NCBI RefSeq assembly: GCF_010435915.1
Contig: NZ_JAAFZH010000017.1
Location: 62,001-126,000, forward strand
Direction: 5' to 3'
DNA from: Spirosoma terrae
GTDB lineage: Bacteria > Bacteroidota > Bacteroidia > Cytophagales > Spirosomataceae
DNA: 64,000 nucleotides
Shown: piece by piece, positions 1-7,995 of the stretch
Position numbering within the stretch: the first letter of the stretch is position 1
Layout of the letters: each line of letters starts with the position of its first letter
The notes under the pieces: generated by a model
Database searches by the model: none
The model's input: only the letters and a program-made list of their open reading frames with translations
What the model was told of the DNA's origin: nothing
Program-made: the position numbers and the translations under genes

Positions 1-325
1 ACGTCGACTGAGACCATACCAACTGATTCAACGCGCCTAAAAGGCACACCAGATAGATGGCTTTGCTGAGTAGCGGTCGAATCATTCGTTCGTAAAGAGG
101 TTAAGACAAATATCTGTAAATGAGTCAACTCTTTCCTTAATTTCCAAATGGGTCAGTTAGATAATCTGGAATAGATACGTAGCGACCCTGTCTCTTTCTG
201 CTGTCATTACGTTGTGAGTATGCTAGGTGCAGATTATATTCTTTTGCTTGTATTTACGCCCTTCCAAAGCGTTCTTCGTAAGAATTTACGTATGCCAGCT
301 TTCATCAACTACTCGTTTTTTACTG
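1..325. other. Intergenic region at the left edge
   Basis: I find no convincing gene here on either strand. A GTG-initiated in-frame extension of the following peptidase begins at 227, but it would place an uncharged stretch in front of a good signal peptide, so I treat it as leader DNA. The sequence around 175-186 contains GTAGCGAC, half of a palindrome type found in other gaps of this window. Confidence 0.5.
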
Positions 326-2464
326 ATGCATGTTAAAAATTCCATTCGATTACTACTTATGCTAAGTTCTTCAGTGGCGTTAGCCCAGTCGAATAGCTCG
401 CTGGAGTATCCTAAAGCCCGTAAAACGGATCAAACCGATACGTATCATGGCACTACCGTAGCCGACCCCTATCGCTGGCTCGAAGATGATCGTTCGGCAG
501 AAACGGCCGACTGGGTCAAGGCCGAAAATAAGGTTACGTTCGATTATTTGTCGCAAATTCCGTACAGAAGGCAACTTCAGGACAGGCTGGAACACATCTA
601 TAATTACCCGAAATACTCGGCTCCCAGCCGCAAAGGCGACTGGTTCTATTTTTCTAAAAACGATGGCCTGCAAAATCAGTCGGTTCTGTATCGCCAAAAA
701 GGACTGGATGGTAAACCTGAATTGGTGATCGACCCAAACAAACTGTCGACCGATGGCACAACACGATTAGGTGCGTTTTCGCTGTCAAAAGATGGTAACT
801 ATGCTGTTGTTGGCTTATCGAAAGGCGGCTCCGATTGGCAGGAATACCAGATTATGGATCTGGCAACCAAACAATATCTGCCGGAGAAAATAGAATGGGT
901 GAAAGTGTCGGGCATTGCCTGGCAGGGAAATGGTTTTTACTATAGCCGTTATCCCAAACCAGAAGGCAGTGCGCTGGCCGCCAAAAACGAAAATCACCAG
1001 GTTTTTTACCACGCTTTACATACGCCACAGTCGACCGACCGGCTTATCTACGAAGATCCTAAAAATCCCCAGCGATTCCATATCGCCAGCACTACCGATG
1101 ACGAGCGTTTTTTGCTCCTGACCGTTAGTGACCGGGGGAAAGGGAAAGATGGAAACGCCCTATTTTATATGGATGCAAAATCGGGGAAAAAGGATTTTTC
1201 GCCCGTTATCAACGAAGTTACCGACTTTAGCTATGGCGTTGTTGACAACGACGGCGATCGCTTATTGATCCTGACGAACGAAAAAGCACCCAATAGCAAA
1301 GTCGTTGCATTCGACACAAAAACCAAAACTTTTTCAACCCTCATTGCCGAAAAGCCAGAGCCCATTGCAGAAAGCAGCGTCAGTGCTGCCGGGGGCAAGC
1401 TATTTGTTGAATATTCGAAGGACGTAACGTCTTCGGTTCTGGTCTTCAATTATGCGGGTAAACAGGAAACTGAAATAAAACTTCCAGCCATTGGATCGGC
1501 GGGCGGCTTTGGTGGCGAAAAAGATGACAAGTTTGTTTTCTATACATTTACGTCTTTTACGTTCCCACCAACCATTTACCGGTACGATATTGCTACGCAT
1601 ACGAGTACGGTCTTTCGTGCCCCGGAAGTAGATTTCACCCCGACGGATTACGAAACCAAACAGGTATTTTATACCAGTAAAGACGGTACCAAAGTGCCTA
1701 TGTTCCTAACGTATCGCAAGGGCATAAAACTTGACGGCAGCAACCCTACGTTGCTCTATGGCTACGGTGGTTTCAATATTAGTCTTCCGCCATCGTTTAA
1801 TCCACTACGTATCCCGTTTCTGGAACAAGGAGGTATTTATGCACAGGCCAATCTGCGCGGAGGCAGCGAATACGGTGAAAAATGGCACGAACAGGGAATG
1901 AAGTTAAAAAAGCAGAATGTATTCGATGATTTCATTGCAGCTGCCGAATACCTGATTGCCCAGAAATACACGAGTCCTGCTAAGTTAGCGGTTCAGGGAG
2001 GGTCTAATGGCGGGTTGCTCGTTGGGGCCGTTATGAATCAACGTCCCGATTTATTTCGGGTAGCCATTCCGCAGGTAGGCGTTATGGATATGCTACGTTT
2101 CCACAAATTTACGATTGGCTGGAACTGGATTGCCGATTATGGTAGTAGCGACAATGCCGACGAATTCAAGGCACTGTATGCGTATTCGCCAATACACAAC
2201 ATAAAAGCGGGTGTTGCTTATCCGGCTACGTTAATTACCACTGCCGACCACGACGATCGCGTTGTTCCGGCTCACTCGTTCAAATATACGGCTACGTTGC
2301 AGGAGGTTTATAAAGGCAACAATCCGGTACTGATTCGAATCGATACCAATTCCGGACATGGAGCCAGTAATACCAAAAAGAACATCGAAACAACCGCTGA
2401 TATTTATTCGTTTATTTTCTGGAATATGGGCATAAAAACCCTAAAAGAAATAGCCAGCAAATAA
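326..2464 (+). CDS. Prolyl oligopeptidase family serine peptidase (S9A), exported
   Basis: Prolyl oligopeptidases cleave short peptides after proline with a serine hydrolase domain capped by a beta-propeller. From the ATG at 326 the protein has 712 residues and opens with a signal peptide ending in ALAQ near residue 21, so it probably works in the periplasm. The propeller fills about residues 100-450. The catalytic domain shows GGSNGG with nucleophile Ser560, the DHDDRVVP motif around 641-648 with the catalytic Asp, and His678 in SGHGAS. A GTG-started form from 227 is possible but has no signal-peptide logic. The gene is monocistronic, converging on the next gene across a strong hairpin. Length and motifs match family S9A; the natural substrate cannot be read from sequence. 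Confidence 0.93.
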   Translation: MHVKNSIRLLLMLSSSVALAQSNSSLEYPKARKTDQTDTYHGTTVADPYRWLEDDRSAETADWVKAENKVTFDYLSQIPYRRQLQDRLEHIYNYPKYSAPSRKGDWFYFSKNDGLQNQSVLYRQKGLDGKPELVIDPNKLSTDGTTRLGAFSLSKDGNYAVVGLSKGGSDWQEYQIMDLATKQYLPEKIEWVKVSGIAWQGNGFYYSRYPKPEGSALAAKNENHQVFYHALHTPQSTDRLIYEDPKNPQRFHIASTTDDERFLLLTVSDRGKGKDGNALFYMDAKSGKKDFSPVINEVTDFSYGVVDNDGDRLLILTNEKAPNSKVVAFDTKTKTFSTLIAEKPEPIAESSVSAAGGKLFVEYSKDVTSSVLVFNYAGKQETEIKLPAIGSAGGFGGEKDDKFVFYTFTSFTFPPTIYRYDIATHTSTVFRAPEVDFTPTDYETKQVFYTSKDGTKVPMFLTYRKGIKLDGSNPTLLYGYGGFNISLPPSFNPLRIPFLEQGGIYAQANLRGGSEYGEKWHEQGMKLKKQNVFDDFIAAAEYLIAQKYTSPAKLAVQGGSNGGLLVGAVMNQRPDLFRVAIPQVGVMDMLRFHKFTIGWNWIADYGSSDNADEFKALYAYSPIHNIKAGVAYPATLITTADHDDRVVPAHSFKYTATLQEVYKGNNPVLIRIDTNSGHGASNTKKNIETTADIYSFIFWNMGIKTLKEIASK

Positions 2465-2471
2465 AAGTTAG

Positions 2472-2518
2472 GCACATAAAAAGCGGCTCGTACTAAGTAC
2501 GAGCCGCTTTTTATGTGC
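2472..2518. terminator. Bidirectional intrinsic terminator
   Basis: Perfect 23-bp arms (2472-2494 and 2496-2518) around one base form a GC-rich core flanked by A-tract and T-tract, so transcripts from either side would end in a hairpin with U residues. It lies 7 bp after the peptidase stop and 13 bp from the end of the convergent membrane-protein gene. Confidence 0.9.
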
Positions 2519-2531
2519 AGTAACGTTGTGC

Positions 2532-3041
2532 TTAAAACTTAAACGTAACACCTAGTTTAAGCGTAGCCAGGCTAGAGCCTAATTCAGCAAAACCACCAAC
2601 GTTATCGCTAAAGAAATAACGGCCACCAATGTGAATAGGAACGTAAACAGTTCCATAATTATCTAAGAAACCACCGTACGAAAAAGAATAGTACGAAATA
2701 CCTAAACCAGCATATAAATCAGCTTTATCGGTAGCTAAACTAAGCAGTTCGTTAAAGTGGTAAGATCCACGAGCACCCACATCAAACGAGTTGTAGTTAT
2801 AGGATGCTACGCTACCATAGCTTTTATAACCTGCTACAGCACCAACGGTGATGTTCTTCGTAACACCGAAGTCAGCAGATGCGTTAAAACCAACTCCGCC
2901 ACCGGTATAATAGCCGTAGCCCCCTACGCCAATACCCAAGTTTATGAATTTGGTACCTTTATCGATAGCCATTTGGGCGAATGACTGGCTACTCGCTAGT
3001 AATCCAATTACTAGTAAAATTGCAAAGTGAAACTTTTTCAT
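2532..3041 (-). CDS. Small outer-membrane beta-barrel protein
   Basis: This 169-residue protein begins with a clear signal peptide (MKKFHFAILL through SQSFAQ, about 22 residues). The mature part is rich in Gly, Tyr and alternating polar/apolar strands, and ends in Phe (LKLGVTFKF), a usual terminal signature of outer-membrane barrels. Repeated strands such as VGAVAGYKSYGS and ADLYAGLGISYYSF support a small eight-strand-type barrel, although I cannot name a family more exact than the outer-membrane beta-barrel superfamily. The ATG at 3041 is chosen because an upstream in-frame GTG-type extension would bury the signal peptide. A promoter-like pair lies 31-61 bp upstream. Function is unknown. Confidence 0.8.
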   Translation of the reverse strand: MKKFHFAILLVIGLLASSQSFAQMAIDKGTKFINLGIGVGGYGYYTGGGVGFNASADFGVTKNITVGAVAGYKSYGSVASYNYNSFDVGARGSYHFNELLSLATDKADLYAGLGISYYSFSYGGFLDNYGTVYVPIHIGGRYFFSDNVGGFAELGSSLATLKLGVTFKF

Positions 3042-3071
3042 GTGGTAAAACTGATTAATGTAAAACTGGGA

Positions 3072-3102
3072 CAAATTAAAGTATATTCGTTTCGCTTCGC
3101 AA
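3072..3102 (-). promoter_or_regulatory. Bacteroidota-type promoter candidate for the barrel gene
   Basis: On the minus strand a TTG (-33 element) is followed after 21 bases by TAATTTG, one base short of the TAnnTTTG -7 consensus of Bacteroidota primary sigma. It would give a leader of about 25 nt before the ATG at 3041. Called by eye. Confidence 0.4.
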
Positions 3103-3555
3103 ATCCACCAATTTACCCACTTATTAATCGGTAAAGTCGATAAATTACCTCGACACTGTATTTCAAGTCCCAATCCCCAAAAATCCTCTGCAAATCAATT
3201 GATTAACGCCATCACTGGTTCTATATAGCTCAATTTATACAGCTATACTGGCCGGTTTGTCTAATTATACGTTTGAGCAAGCGGTCATACCCAATTAACT
3301 AATAAAAGCACATCTTATTTACCTACAAAACCAATAGAGATTTAAAGCTTTCCGAAGGTTTTAATTGCTTTAATTAGCTCTCAACACTATTTATTTCTTT
3401 GTCGTATCAGTCAAAAATTATATAAATAACTTGTATTATACAGCAGCATCTTATACCGTAAATATTTATATCTATTTTGCTCTGTAGTGTTTTGTTTTAC
3501 TGAAGAATCCAATAAATCCAGCCGCTATTTTTTTGATTATGAGATTACTCTTTTT
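3103..3555. other. AT-rich intergenic region without recognisable gene
   Basis: About 450 bp between two minus-strand genes. Apparent open frames on the plus strand (for example from 3487) are antisense to the sigma-factor gene and have no family resemblance. I see no clear terminator for the sigma-factor gene. Confidence 0.5.
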
Positions 3556-4101
3556 CTACTGGTTATAATCTATATACAGATTCAGCAACTTATCCCGCGT
3601 TCGTTTCAAACGCATTTTAACGGCACTTTCCGATATCTGATATTGCTGGCTTATATCTTTAATCGACATGCCGTGCTCGTGCTTTAGCCGTAGCAATTTT
3701 ATATCTTCTGCTGGTAATTGATTCATAACAATTTCCAGTTCATACATCCGATTCTCTACCGACTCGGCCGTATCCGGTTCCGAAATATCAAGTTCATCCG
3801 AAATCGTTTCTGTAGACATTTTCTTTTTCATTCTCAATTGGTCCAGGCAATAATGCTGCGATATAGCATATAACCAGGTCGAGAAAGTCGATCGATTTTG
3901 AAACGTATCCAGCTTACTTAAGACTCTAATAAAAATCTCCTGCGTGTAATCCTGAGCTTCTTCGGAGTCTTTTGTAATAGATAAACACGTTTTGTAGACC
4001 TTGCCTACGTAGCGGTCATAGAGTGCTTTAAACGGTTCATCGTCATTCGTGTCTTTAAACAGATTGACTAATTGTTCATCGGCTAGCCTGACTCTTTTCA
4101 T
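3556..4101 (-). CDS. ECF-type RNA polymerase sigma factor (sigma-70 family)
   Basis: At 181 residues this is a normal-sized ECF sigma factor with only regions 2 and 4. Region 2 spans about residues 22-95, with the core-binding stretch DYTQEIFIRVLSKL and the -10-recognition helix containing FSTWLYAISQHYCLDQLR. Region 4 runs from about 130 to 178 and contains the helix-turn-helix around MSIKDISQQYQISESAVK. An acidic linker (about 98-115) separates them. No anti-sigma gene is adjacent: the neighbour on the same strand is a DUF4468 protein ending 203 bp upstream. The regulon and signal are therefore unknown. A TAnnTTTG box about 52 bp upstream may drive it. Confidence 0.92.
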   Translation of the reverse strand: MKRVRLADEQLVNLFKDTNDDEPFKALYDRYVGKVYKTCLSITKDSEEAQDYTQEIFIRVLSKLDTFQNRSTFSTWLYAISQHYCLDQLRMKKKMSTETISDELDISEPDTAESVENRMYELEIVMNQLPAEDIKLLRLKHEHGMSIKDISQQYQISESAVKMRLKRTRDKLLNLYIDYNQ

Positions 4102-4152
4102 AGCTCTCAGGTCGATAACTTATCAGATACAAATTTCGGAACGCACTACAAA

Positions 4153-4160
4153 CAAAAGTA
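4153..4160 (-). promoter_or_regulatory. Exact TAnnTTTG -7 box upstream of the ECF sigma gene
   Basis: The minus strand reads TACTTTTG, an exact match to the Bacteroidota -7 element, about 52 bp before the ATG at 4101. I see no good TTG at the expected -33 spacing, so the call is weak. Confidence 0.35.
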
Positions 4161-4304
4161 ACCTATATTATACTATTTAACTAATAAACAGATTGCAAAA
4201 TTTGTCATTACATTAAATGTAGTTACTCCATAATCGCAACAACGTGCTAATTGGCTGCTCAAGAGGCCAATCGACGTACGATTCAGACTCGTGTAGCCAA
4301 TTAT

Positions 4305-4880
4305 TTAAGAATGGAATGGTACTTTGGATCGACTTTTCATCCGCCGTTTCAGCTGGTTGATCAGGGAAATAAAAGGGCTGACGCTACGTATCGACCGGTT
4401 ATACTCTTCTTCGATCAGCACCTGCTGCCGAATAGTAGTCAAGTCTGCCCGAATGTCGTTGTCGAGTCTGGTTCTTTTTCCGTTCTCAATGATGTATATA
4501 TCCGCAATACGGTAGCTGTACTGAGCATCGTTTACCCGTATCTCAACAGGTACTTCGTAATAAATGCTCCGTGAAGAAGACTCCGCTTGTGTACTGGTCA
4601 TTGGCAGAAAGAGCCTTCCTCTACCGGAAACAACTCCTTTTAACTGATCATCAACCTTAATAACCTGGTTATCGTGCGAAAATGCACTCCAGAAGAAAGC
4701 CTTGGCTCTGGTATATAGCTGATCGGCGGAAGCCCCCGGAACATCGATTGTACCCTTATACACAACGCCACTAGTTGTTGAATCTATTTGAAACGGCATA
4801 TCGGCCAACGTATATGTCCGTTGCTGAGCTTGACAAAAACCAGTACCCATGCACAGGCTAAACCAGAGGATTTTATTCAT
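4305..4880 (-). CDS. DUF4468-domain protein, exported
   Basis: The 191-residue product starts with a signal peptide (MNKILWFSLCMGTGFCQAQ). The central part, about residues 35-135, has the pattern of DUF4468: a conserved fragment like GASADQLYTRAKAFF, then a VIKVDDQ stretch, GRGRLFLP, and strands ending in YRIADIYI. In Bacteroidota this domain occurs in small exported proteins of unknown function. The C-terminal 40 residues are basic and low in complexity (LKRRMKSRSK). It is co-directional with the ECF sigma gene 203 bp downstream, so a functional tie is possible but not shown. Confidence 0.78.
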   Translation of the reverse strand: MNKILWFSLCMGTGFCQAQQRTYTLADMPFQIDSTTSGVVYKGTIDVPGASADQLYTRAKAFFWSAFSHDNQVIKVDDQLKGVVSGRGRLFLPMTSTQAESSSRSIYYEVPVEIRVNDAQYSYRIADIYIIENGKRTRLDNDIRADLTTIRQQVLIEEEYNRSIRSVSPFISLINQLKRRMKSRSKVPFHS

Positions 4881-5088
4881 TTACTACGTTCTTCAAGAGT
4901 TGTATTCAGCCATAAAGAAAACAGGAACAAACCTGTAGGCCAAAAACTCCTTTTAACCGGTAGGCCAGCTATTGATTCTATAACGACTGAATTTGCCCGT
5001 CAAACATAGTCTACACGAACTCATTTACTGTTCAGCCAGAAAAACCCTCACTTCGACTGGCAGCTCAATCAGTTGACCCTCATCTACA

Positions 5089-5119
5089 TTGATCTTGCCG
5101 AAAACGCTCTACATTTTTG
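5089..5119 (+). promoter_or_regulatory. Promoter-like TTG / TA...TTTG pair before the PDZ-hydrolase gene
   Basis: A TTG at 5089-5091 is followed after 18 bases by TACATTTTTG at 5110-5119, close to but two bases longer than the Bacteroidota -7 element. The implied leader is about 30 nt. Confidence 0.3.
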
Positions 5120-5158
5120 ATAGACAAGAACGTAAGAATGTATTAGCCAATTGGACCC

Positions 5159-6559
5159 ATGCCCTTGTCGACATCATTAACCCCATTCCGTTTTATTCTT
5201 TTTTCTGTTTTCCTACTAGCCCAGTTTACCAGTTCGGGCCAGGTTTTAAAGAAGCGCGGCCAACTGGGTGTAGCGGCTGTTGCCTTAACCGATTCGCTGG
5301 CTCAGATAAGTGGTCTCAAAAAAAAACAGGGAGTTTGGGTACGTCAGGTACTAGCAGGCTCCACCGCCGAACAGATCGGGATTCGGCCAGGAGACGTAGT
5401 GATCCAGATCAACCAACAGGCAATCACAGCTCCCACCGATCTAATGGCCTTTGCGCAACAGGTTGTTGAGGGCGATTCACTACGTATAACACTACTTCGA
5501 GGTGGCAATCCTCAAACGCTACGTGGCCTGGCCAAACCACGCCCGATACCGTTATCGGCTGATCTGGCGCTTACGTACGATCATTTTTCGTTTACAGATA
5601 ACGGTAAACAGGCAGGCCAGATAAGAACCATTGTCAAACGCGCCAAGACGTTTGCTGGCCAAAAATTACCTGTAGTCTACTTTATTCAGGGAACATCCTG
5701 CCTGTCTATGGCTTACTTACCCGATGGCGATCCCTATAAACTGGCTACCGATGAATTGGCTCGACGGGGCTTTGCCGTGTTCATGATCGAAAAGCCGGGC
5801 ATGGGCGATAATACAGGTACGGCGTCTTGTCAATCAACCGGCTTTAATACCGAATTGGCGGCTTTTACACAGGGTTACAAGCGATTGTTAACCTATGATT
5901 GGGTCGATACCAGCCGTATCTTTCTGTTTGGTCATTCGCTGGGTGGCATTACGGCTCCGCTTCTTGCACAAACGTATCGCCCTCGGGGCATAATCGTATT
6001 TGGTGGCGTACTACGGACCTGGCACGATTATATGGTGGACGTAATACGTGATCAAAAAATATTGGAAGGAGCAGAACCAGCGCAGGCGGAAGCTGACTTG
6101 CAGGCACTACGTCCTTTTTTATACAGTTATTTCTATCAGAAACAGTCACCCAAAGAGTTGGTTTCGGCCAACCCGATTATCGAACCATTAGTACGTCGAC
6201 TACTTGATTATGAAGCAGACAGTCTGATCTTCGGTCGACACTATACGTTCTGGCAAGAATTGAATGCGCACAACTTATATGCCGCTTGGCAAACTATTCA
6301 TACACCGGTGCTGGCTCTTTATGGGGAAGCCGATAGCAATGCCCTTAAGCCAGATGATCATATTCAGATTGCAGCTATTGTGAATCGTCAGCATCCGGGT
6401 TTAGCAACGTACCAGCTTGTTGCAAAAACAAATCACAGTATGCAGCTCGCAGGCACCATGGCCGCGTATTTACAGCATAGACACGAAGCTGGTCAGCAAT
6501 ATCCATTTAATACCGGGATGTTCGATGATATTGGTAAGTGGATTCGGCAGATCGGCTAA
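5159..6559 (+). CDS. PDZ-domain alpha/beta hydrolase, exported
   Basis: The 466-residue protein joins two domains. After a signal peptide (about residues 1-28) comes a PDZ domain (about 38-118), recognisable from VRQVLAGSTAEQIGIRPGDV followed by VIQINQQAI and a final LRITLLRGG strand. From about 140 to the end is an alpha/beta hydrolase: the nucleophile elbow is GHSLGG with Ser260, an Asp lies in YGEADSNAL near 389, and the likely catalytic His is in KTNHSMQ near 426. PDZ domains usually bind protein C-termini, so the hydrolase may be targeted to an envelope protein; this is inference. The substrate is unknown (esterase or peptidase of the prolyl-oligopeptidase-like group). It stands alone between minus-strand genes. 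Confidence 0.85.
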   Translation: MPLSTSLTPFRFILFSVFLLAQFTSSGQVLKKRGQLGVAAVALTDSLAQISGLKKKQGVWVRQVLAGSTAEQIGIRPGDVVIQINQQAITAPTDLMAFAQQVVEGDSLRITLLRGGNPQTLRGLAKPRPIPLSADLALTYDHFSFTDNGKQAGQIRTIVKRAKTFAGQKLPVVYFIQGTSCLSMAYLPDGDPYKLATDELARRGFAVFMIEKPGMGDNTGTASCQSTGFNTELAAFTQGYKRLLTYDWVDTSRIFLFGHSLGGITAPLLAQTYRPRGIIVFGGVLRTWHDYMVDVIRDQKILEGAEPAQAEADLQALRPFLYSYFYQKQSPKELVSANPIIEPLVRRLLDYEADSLIFGRHYTFWQELNAHNLYAAWQTIHTPVLALYGEADSNALKPDDHIQIAAIVNRQHPGLATYQLVAKTNHSMQLAGTMAAYLQHRHEAGQQYPFNTGMFDDIGKWIRQIG

Positions 6560-6809
6560 TTCAATAAAACTTTACCTCCACCACAGTTGCGAGCACTATA
6601 TACAAAAGTGGGGAAAATCACCCACAATAATTTAGCAAAACCTTGCCAAAACTACCAAGATCAATGCTCATAATCAAGCAATTACATATCAATCAAAAGA
6701 GTGGTACGATTTAGGCTTATAGAAAGTTATCAAACTTCAGTTGTTCGCTACAGTGGTAGCTTAGCTATAGATAGATTACTTTTTATACTCAACGTTAAGA
6801 CATGAAAGA

Positions 6810-6837
6810 AGCCTGGGAGTTAATCCCAGGCTTTTTA
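6810..6837 (+). terminator. Intrinsic terminator
   Basis: A 9-bp stem (AGCCTGGGA pairing with TCCCAGGCT) with a 5-base loop is followed by a T-rich tail at 6833-6837. It lies about 250 bp after the PDZ-hydrolase gene and could end that transcript or a separate short RNA. Confidence 0.7.
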
Positions 6838-6894
6838 TTGATCTTCATAATAATTGGTTTACTAACCTACCGTCTAACCACACGTACAGACATA

Positions 6895-6933
6895 AAAAAA
6901 ACCGGCCTGACAGGTAGTCAAGCCGGTTTTTTT
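6895..6933. terminator. Bidirectional terminator after the 67-aa gene
   Basis: An A-tract, ACCGGC, a 15-base loop, GCCGGT and a T-tract form a symmetrical hairpin. It sits 11 bp beyond the stop of the minus-strand 67-residue gene and should terminate it. Confidence 0.75.
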
Positions 6934-6944
6934 GCGCTGATTAG

Positions 6945-7148
6945 CTAGCCACGGATAACTTCCGGGAGCAAGCTGGGGTCGACGCCAAATTTGGCCTGAA
7001 TAGCCATTAGTTTCTCTTTCAATTCGTCGATATGCATAACGATTCCGTCACGGGGCGCAGGATAGTTAGGCCCCGCTGTTTTTGCTTTGGTCATTCGGGA
7101 ACGGTATTTTTTTACCTGTTCCGCCCATTTTCCATTTTGCTTTTTCAT
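6945..7148 (-). CDS. Small basic conserved-looking protein (67 aa), unknown function
   Basis: I do not recognise this family. The 67-residue product starts with a Lys/Arg-rich segment (MKKQNGKWAEQVKKYRSRM), continues with TKAKTAGPNYPAPRDG, and ends with an amphipathic helix and a short tail (FGVDPSLLPEVIRG). There is no signal peptide or membrane span, so it should be cytoplasmic, and the basic N-terminus would suit nucleic-acid binding. It is taken as real because the frame is intact, has a sensible ATG, and is followed closely by a strong terminator. Confidence 0.6.
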   Translation of the reverse strand: MKKQNGKWAEQVKKYRSRMTKAKTAGPNYPAPRDGIVMHIDELKEKLMAIQAKFGVDPSLLPEVIRG

Positions 7149-7555
7149 AAACGTCCTTATTTGCTACGTATTGATATAGCAAAAAGACAACCAGAAATAG
7201 AAAACCCTGAAAATCTGCCATTATATAGCTCTTTGGGGCGTATTAGTTGTTCGAGGCTAAGGCAATAAGGCACTTTTTCCACATTTATTCGTGATTACAT
7301 ACCCAGAATTGTGGATAAACTGCCAAGCCAACCATACATAAATCATCATAACAATAGAGCTACCCCCAGCCTAAAAACTTTTTCCACGGAAATTATTGGG
7401 CCATGTCATTAACTATTCATTACGTATTGAGTCAACGATCTATGTATACGTAACGTCAGCTGTCCTTGCCTTCCACTGACTTTTACGAAGAGACCTATTA
7501 ACTGACAGTGAGATATGGCATAGAGTTACGGCAGTTTTTAACCGTCTCCATAGGC
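7149..7555. other. Intergenic region with three DnaA-box-like sites
   Basis: No gene is visible. Within 7275-7388 there are three nonamers resembling DnaA boxes: TTTTCCACA on the plus strand (7275-7283), a perfect TTATCCACA on the minus strand (7310-7318), and TTTTCCACG on the plus strand (7380-7388). This may be a DnaA-binding or titration site. dnaA is not in this window. Confidence 0.35.
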
Positions 7556-7590
7556 AAAAAAATAAGGCAGGTCTAATCAGACCTGCCTTA
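7556..7590 (-). terminator. Strong minus-strand intrinsic terminator
   Basis: The 12-bp perfect stem TAAGGCAGGTCT/AGACCTGCCTTA with loop AATC is followed on the minus strand by seven T residues (A-run at 7556-7562). No annotated minus-strand gene ends here, which is the main reason for proposing the small RNA. Confidence 0.8.
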
Positions 7591-7706
7591 TCCCGCTCAA
7601 TTTACCTCTTATAATTTACTTGTGTGTCGTTTCTTTACAAAGAACCGGGTCACTATGAGCAGCCCGGTTTCTATCCCTATTTACTCAAAATTGTCGTTTT
7701 GCGTCA
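7556..7706 (-). ncRNA. Candidate small RNA of about 150 nt
   Basis: On the minus strand an exact TAnnTTTG box (7713-7720) is followed by about 150 nt without a significant frame. That stretch contains a 7-bp stem (AACCGGG at 7643-7649 with CCCGGTT at 7663-7669) and ends in a strong 12-bp terminator hairpin (7563-7590) with a T-run. The unit has a beginning and an end but no coding content apart from an 8-codon frame at its 5' end. I cannot assign it to a known RNA family. Confidence 0.4.
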
Positions 7707-7712
7707 TGGCTA

Positions 7713-7720
7713 CAAATGTA
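7713..7720 (-). promoter_or_regulatory. TAnnTTTG -7 box (TACATTTG) for the candidate small RNA
   Basis: Exact match to the Bacteroidota -7 element, in an AT-rich surround. TTG triplets occur upstream but at shorter than usual spacing (10-13 bases). Confidence 0.35.
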
Positions 7721-7903
7721 ATAAAACGCGCAACAAAAATAAGTATTATTACTTATTTTTAATATAAGATTAATTACTCACCAATCATCCTGATATCAGA
7801 TCGTTTATAGACAAGCCGGGAATGAGCCCTATTTACTACGTAGCTGGCATTTTAAGCACTATTTTCACGAACCACCAATACTGCCATCTGAAGTAGAAGA
7901 CAG

Positions 7904-7925
7904 CAAAAAGCCCCATGATGGGGCT
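7904..7925 (-). terminator. Intrinsic terminator of the desaturase gene
   Basis: AGCCCC (7909-7914) pairs with GGGGCT (7920-7925) over a 5-base loop, and the minus-strand RNA continues into five U residues (7904-7908). It lies 71 bp after the desaturase stop. Confidence 0.75.
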
Positions 7926-7995
7926 CAAAGCAAAATCAATTACGACAATATATACTATGGCTGGATTCCAGTCAACCAGATATCAGAAGCGAAAG

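Larger units (their letters stand above)
6802..6948 (+). other. Possible 48-residue small membrane protein ORF, doubtful
   Basis: An ATG at 6802 opens a 48-codon frame whose product has one strongly hydrophobic stretch (FLLIFIIIGLL, residues 11-21) followed by Arg/Thr/Lys residues, as in a single-span small membrane protein. However, both ends coincide with transcription-terminator hairpins (6810-6837 and 6895-6933), and the last codons overlap the end of the opposite-strand gene. I think termination structures explain this sequence better, but record the frame. Confidence 0.2.

Noticed and set aside
227..325. N-terminal extension of the prolyl oligopeptidase from a GTG
   Set aside because: The ATG at 326 begins a good signal peptide, and the extension has no domain logic.
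4251..4574. 107-codon plus-strand frame opposite the DUF4468 gene
   Set aside because: Antisense to a gene with a clear signal peptide and domain.
6802..6948. 48-residue membrane peptide gene
   Set aside because: Kept only as a doubtful feature. Its ends coincide with two terminator hairpins, which explain the sequence without coding.
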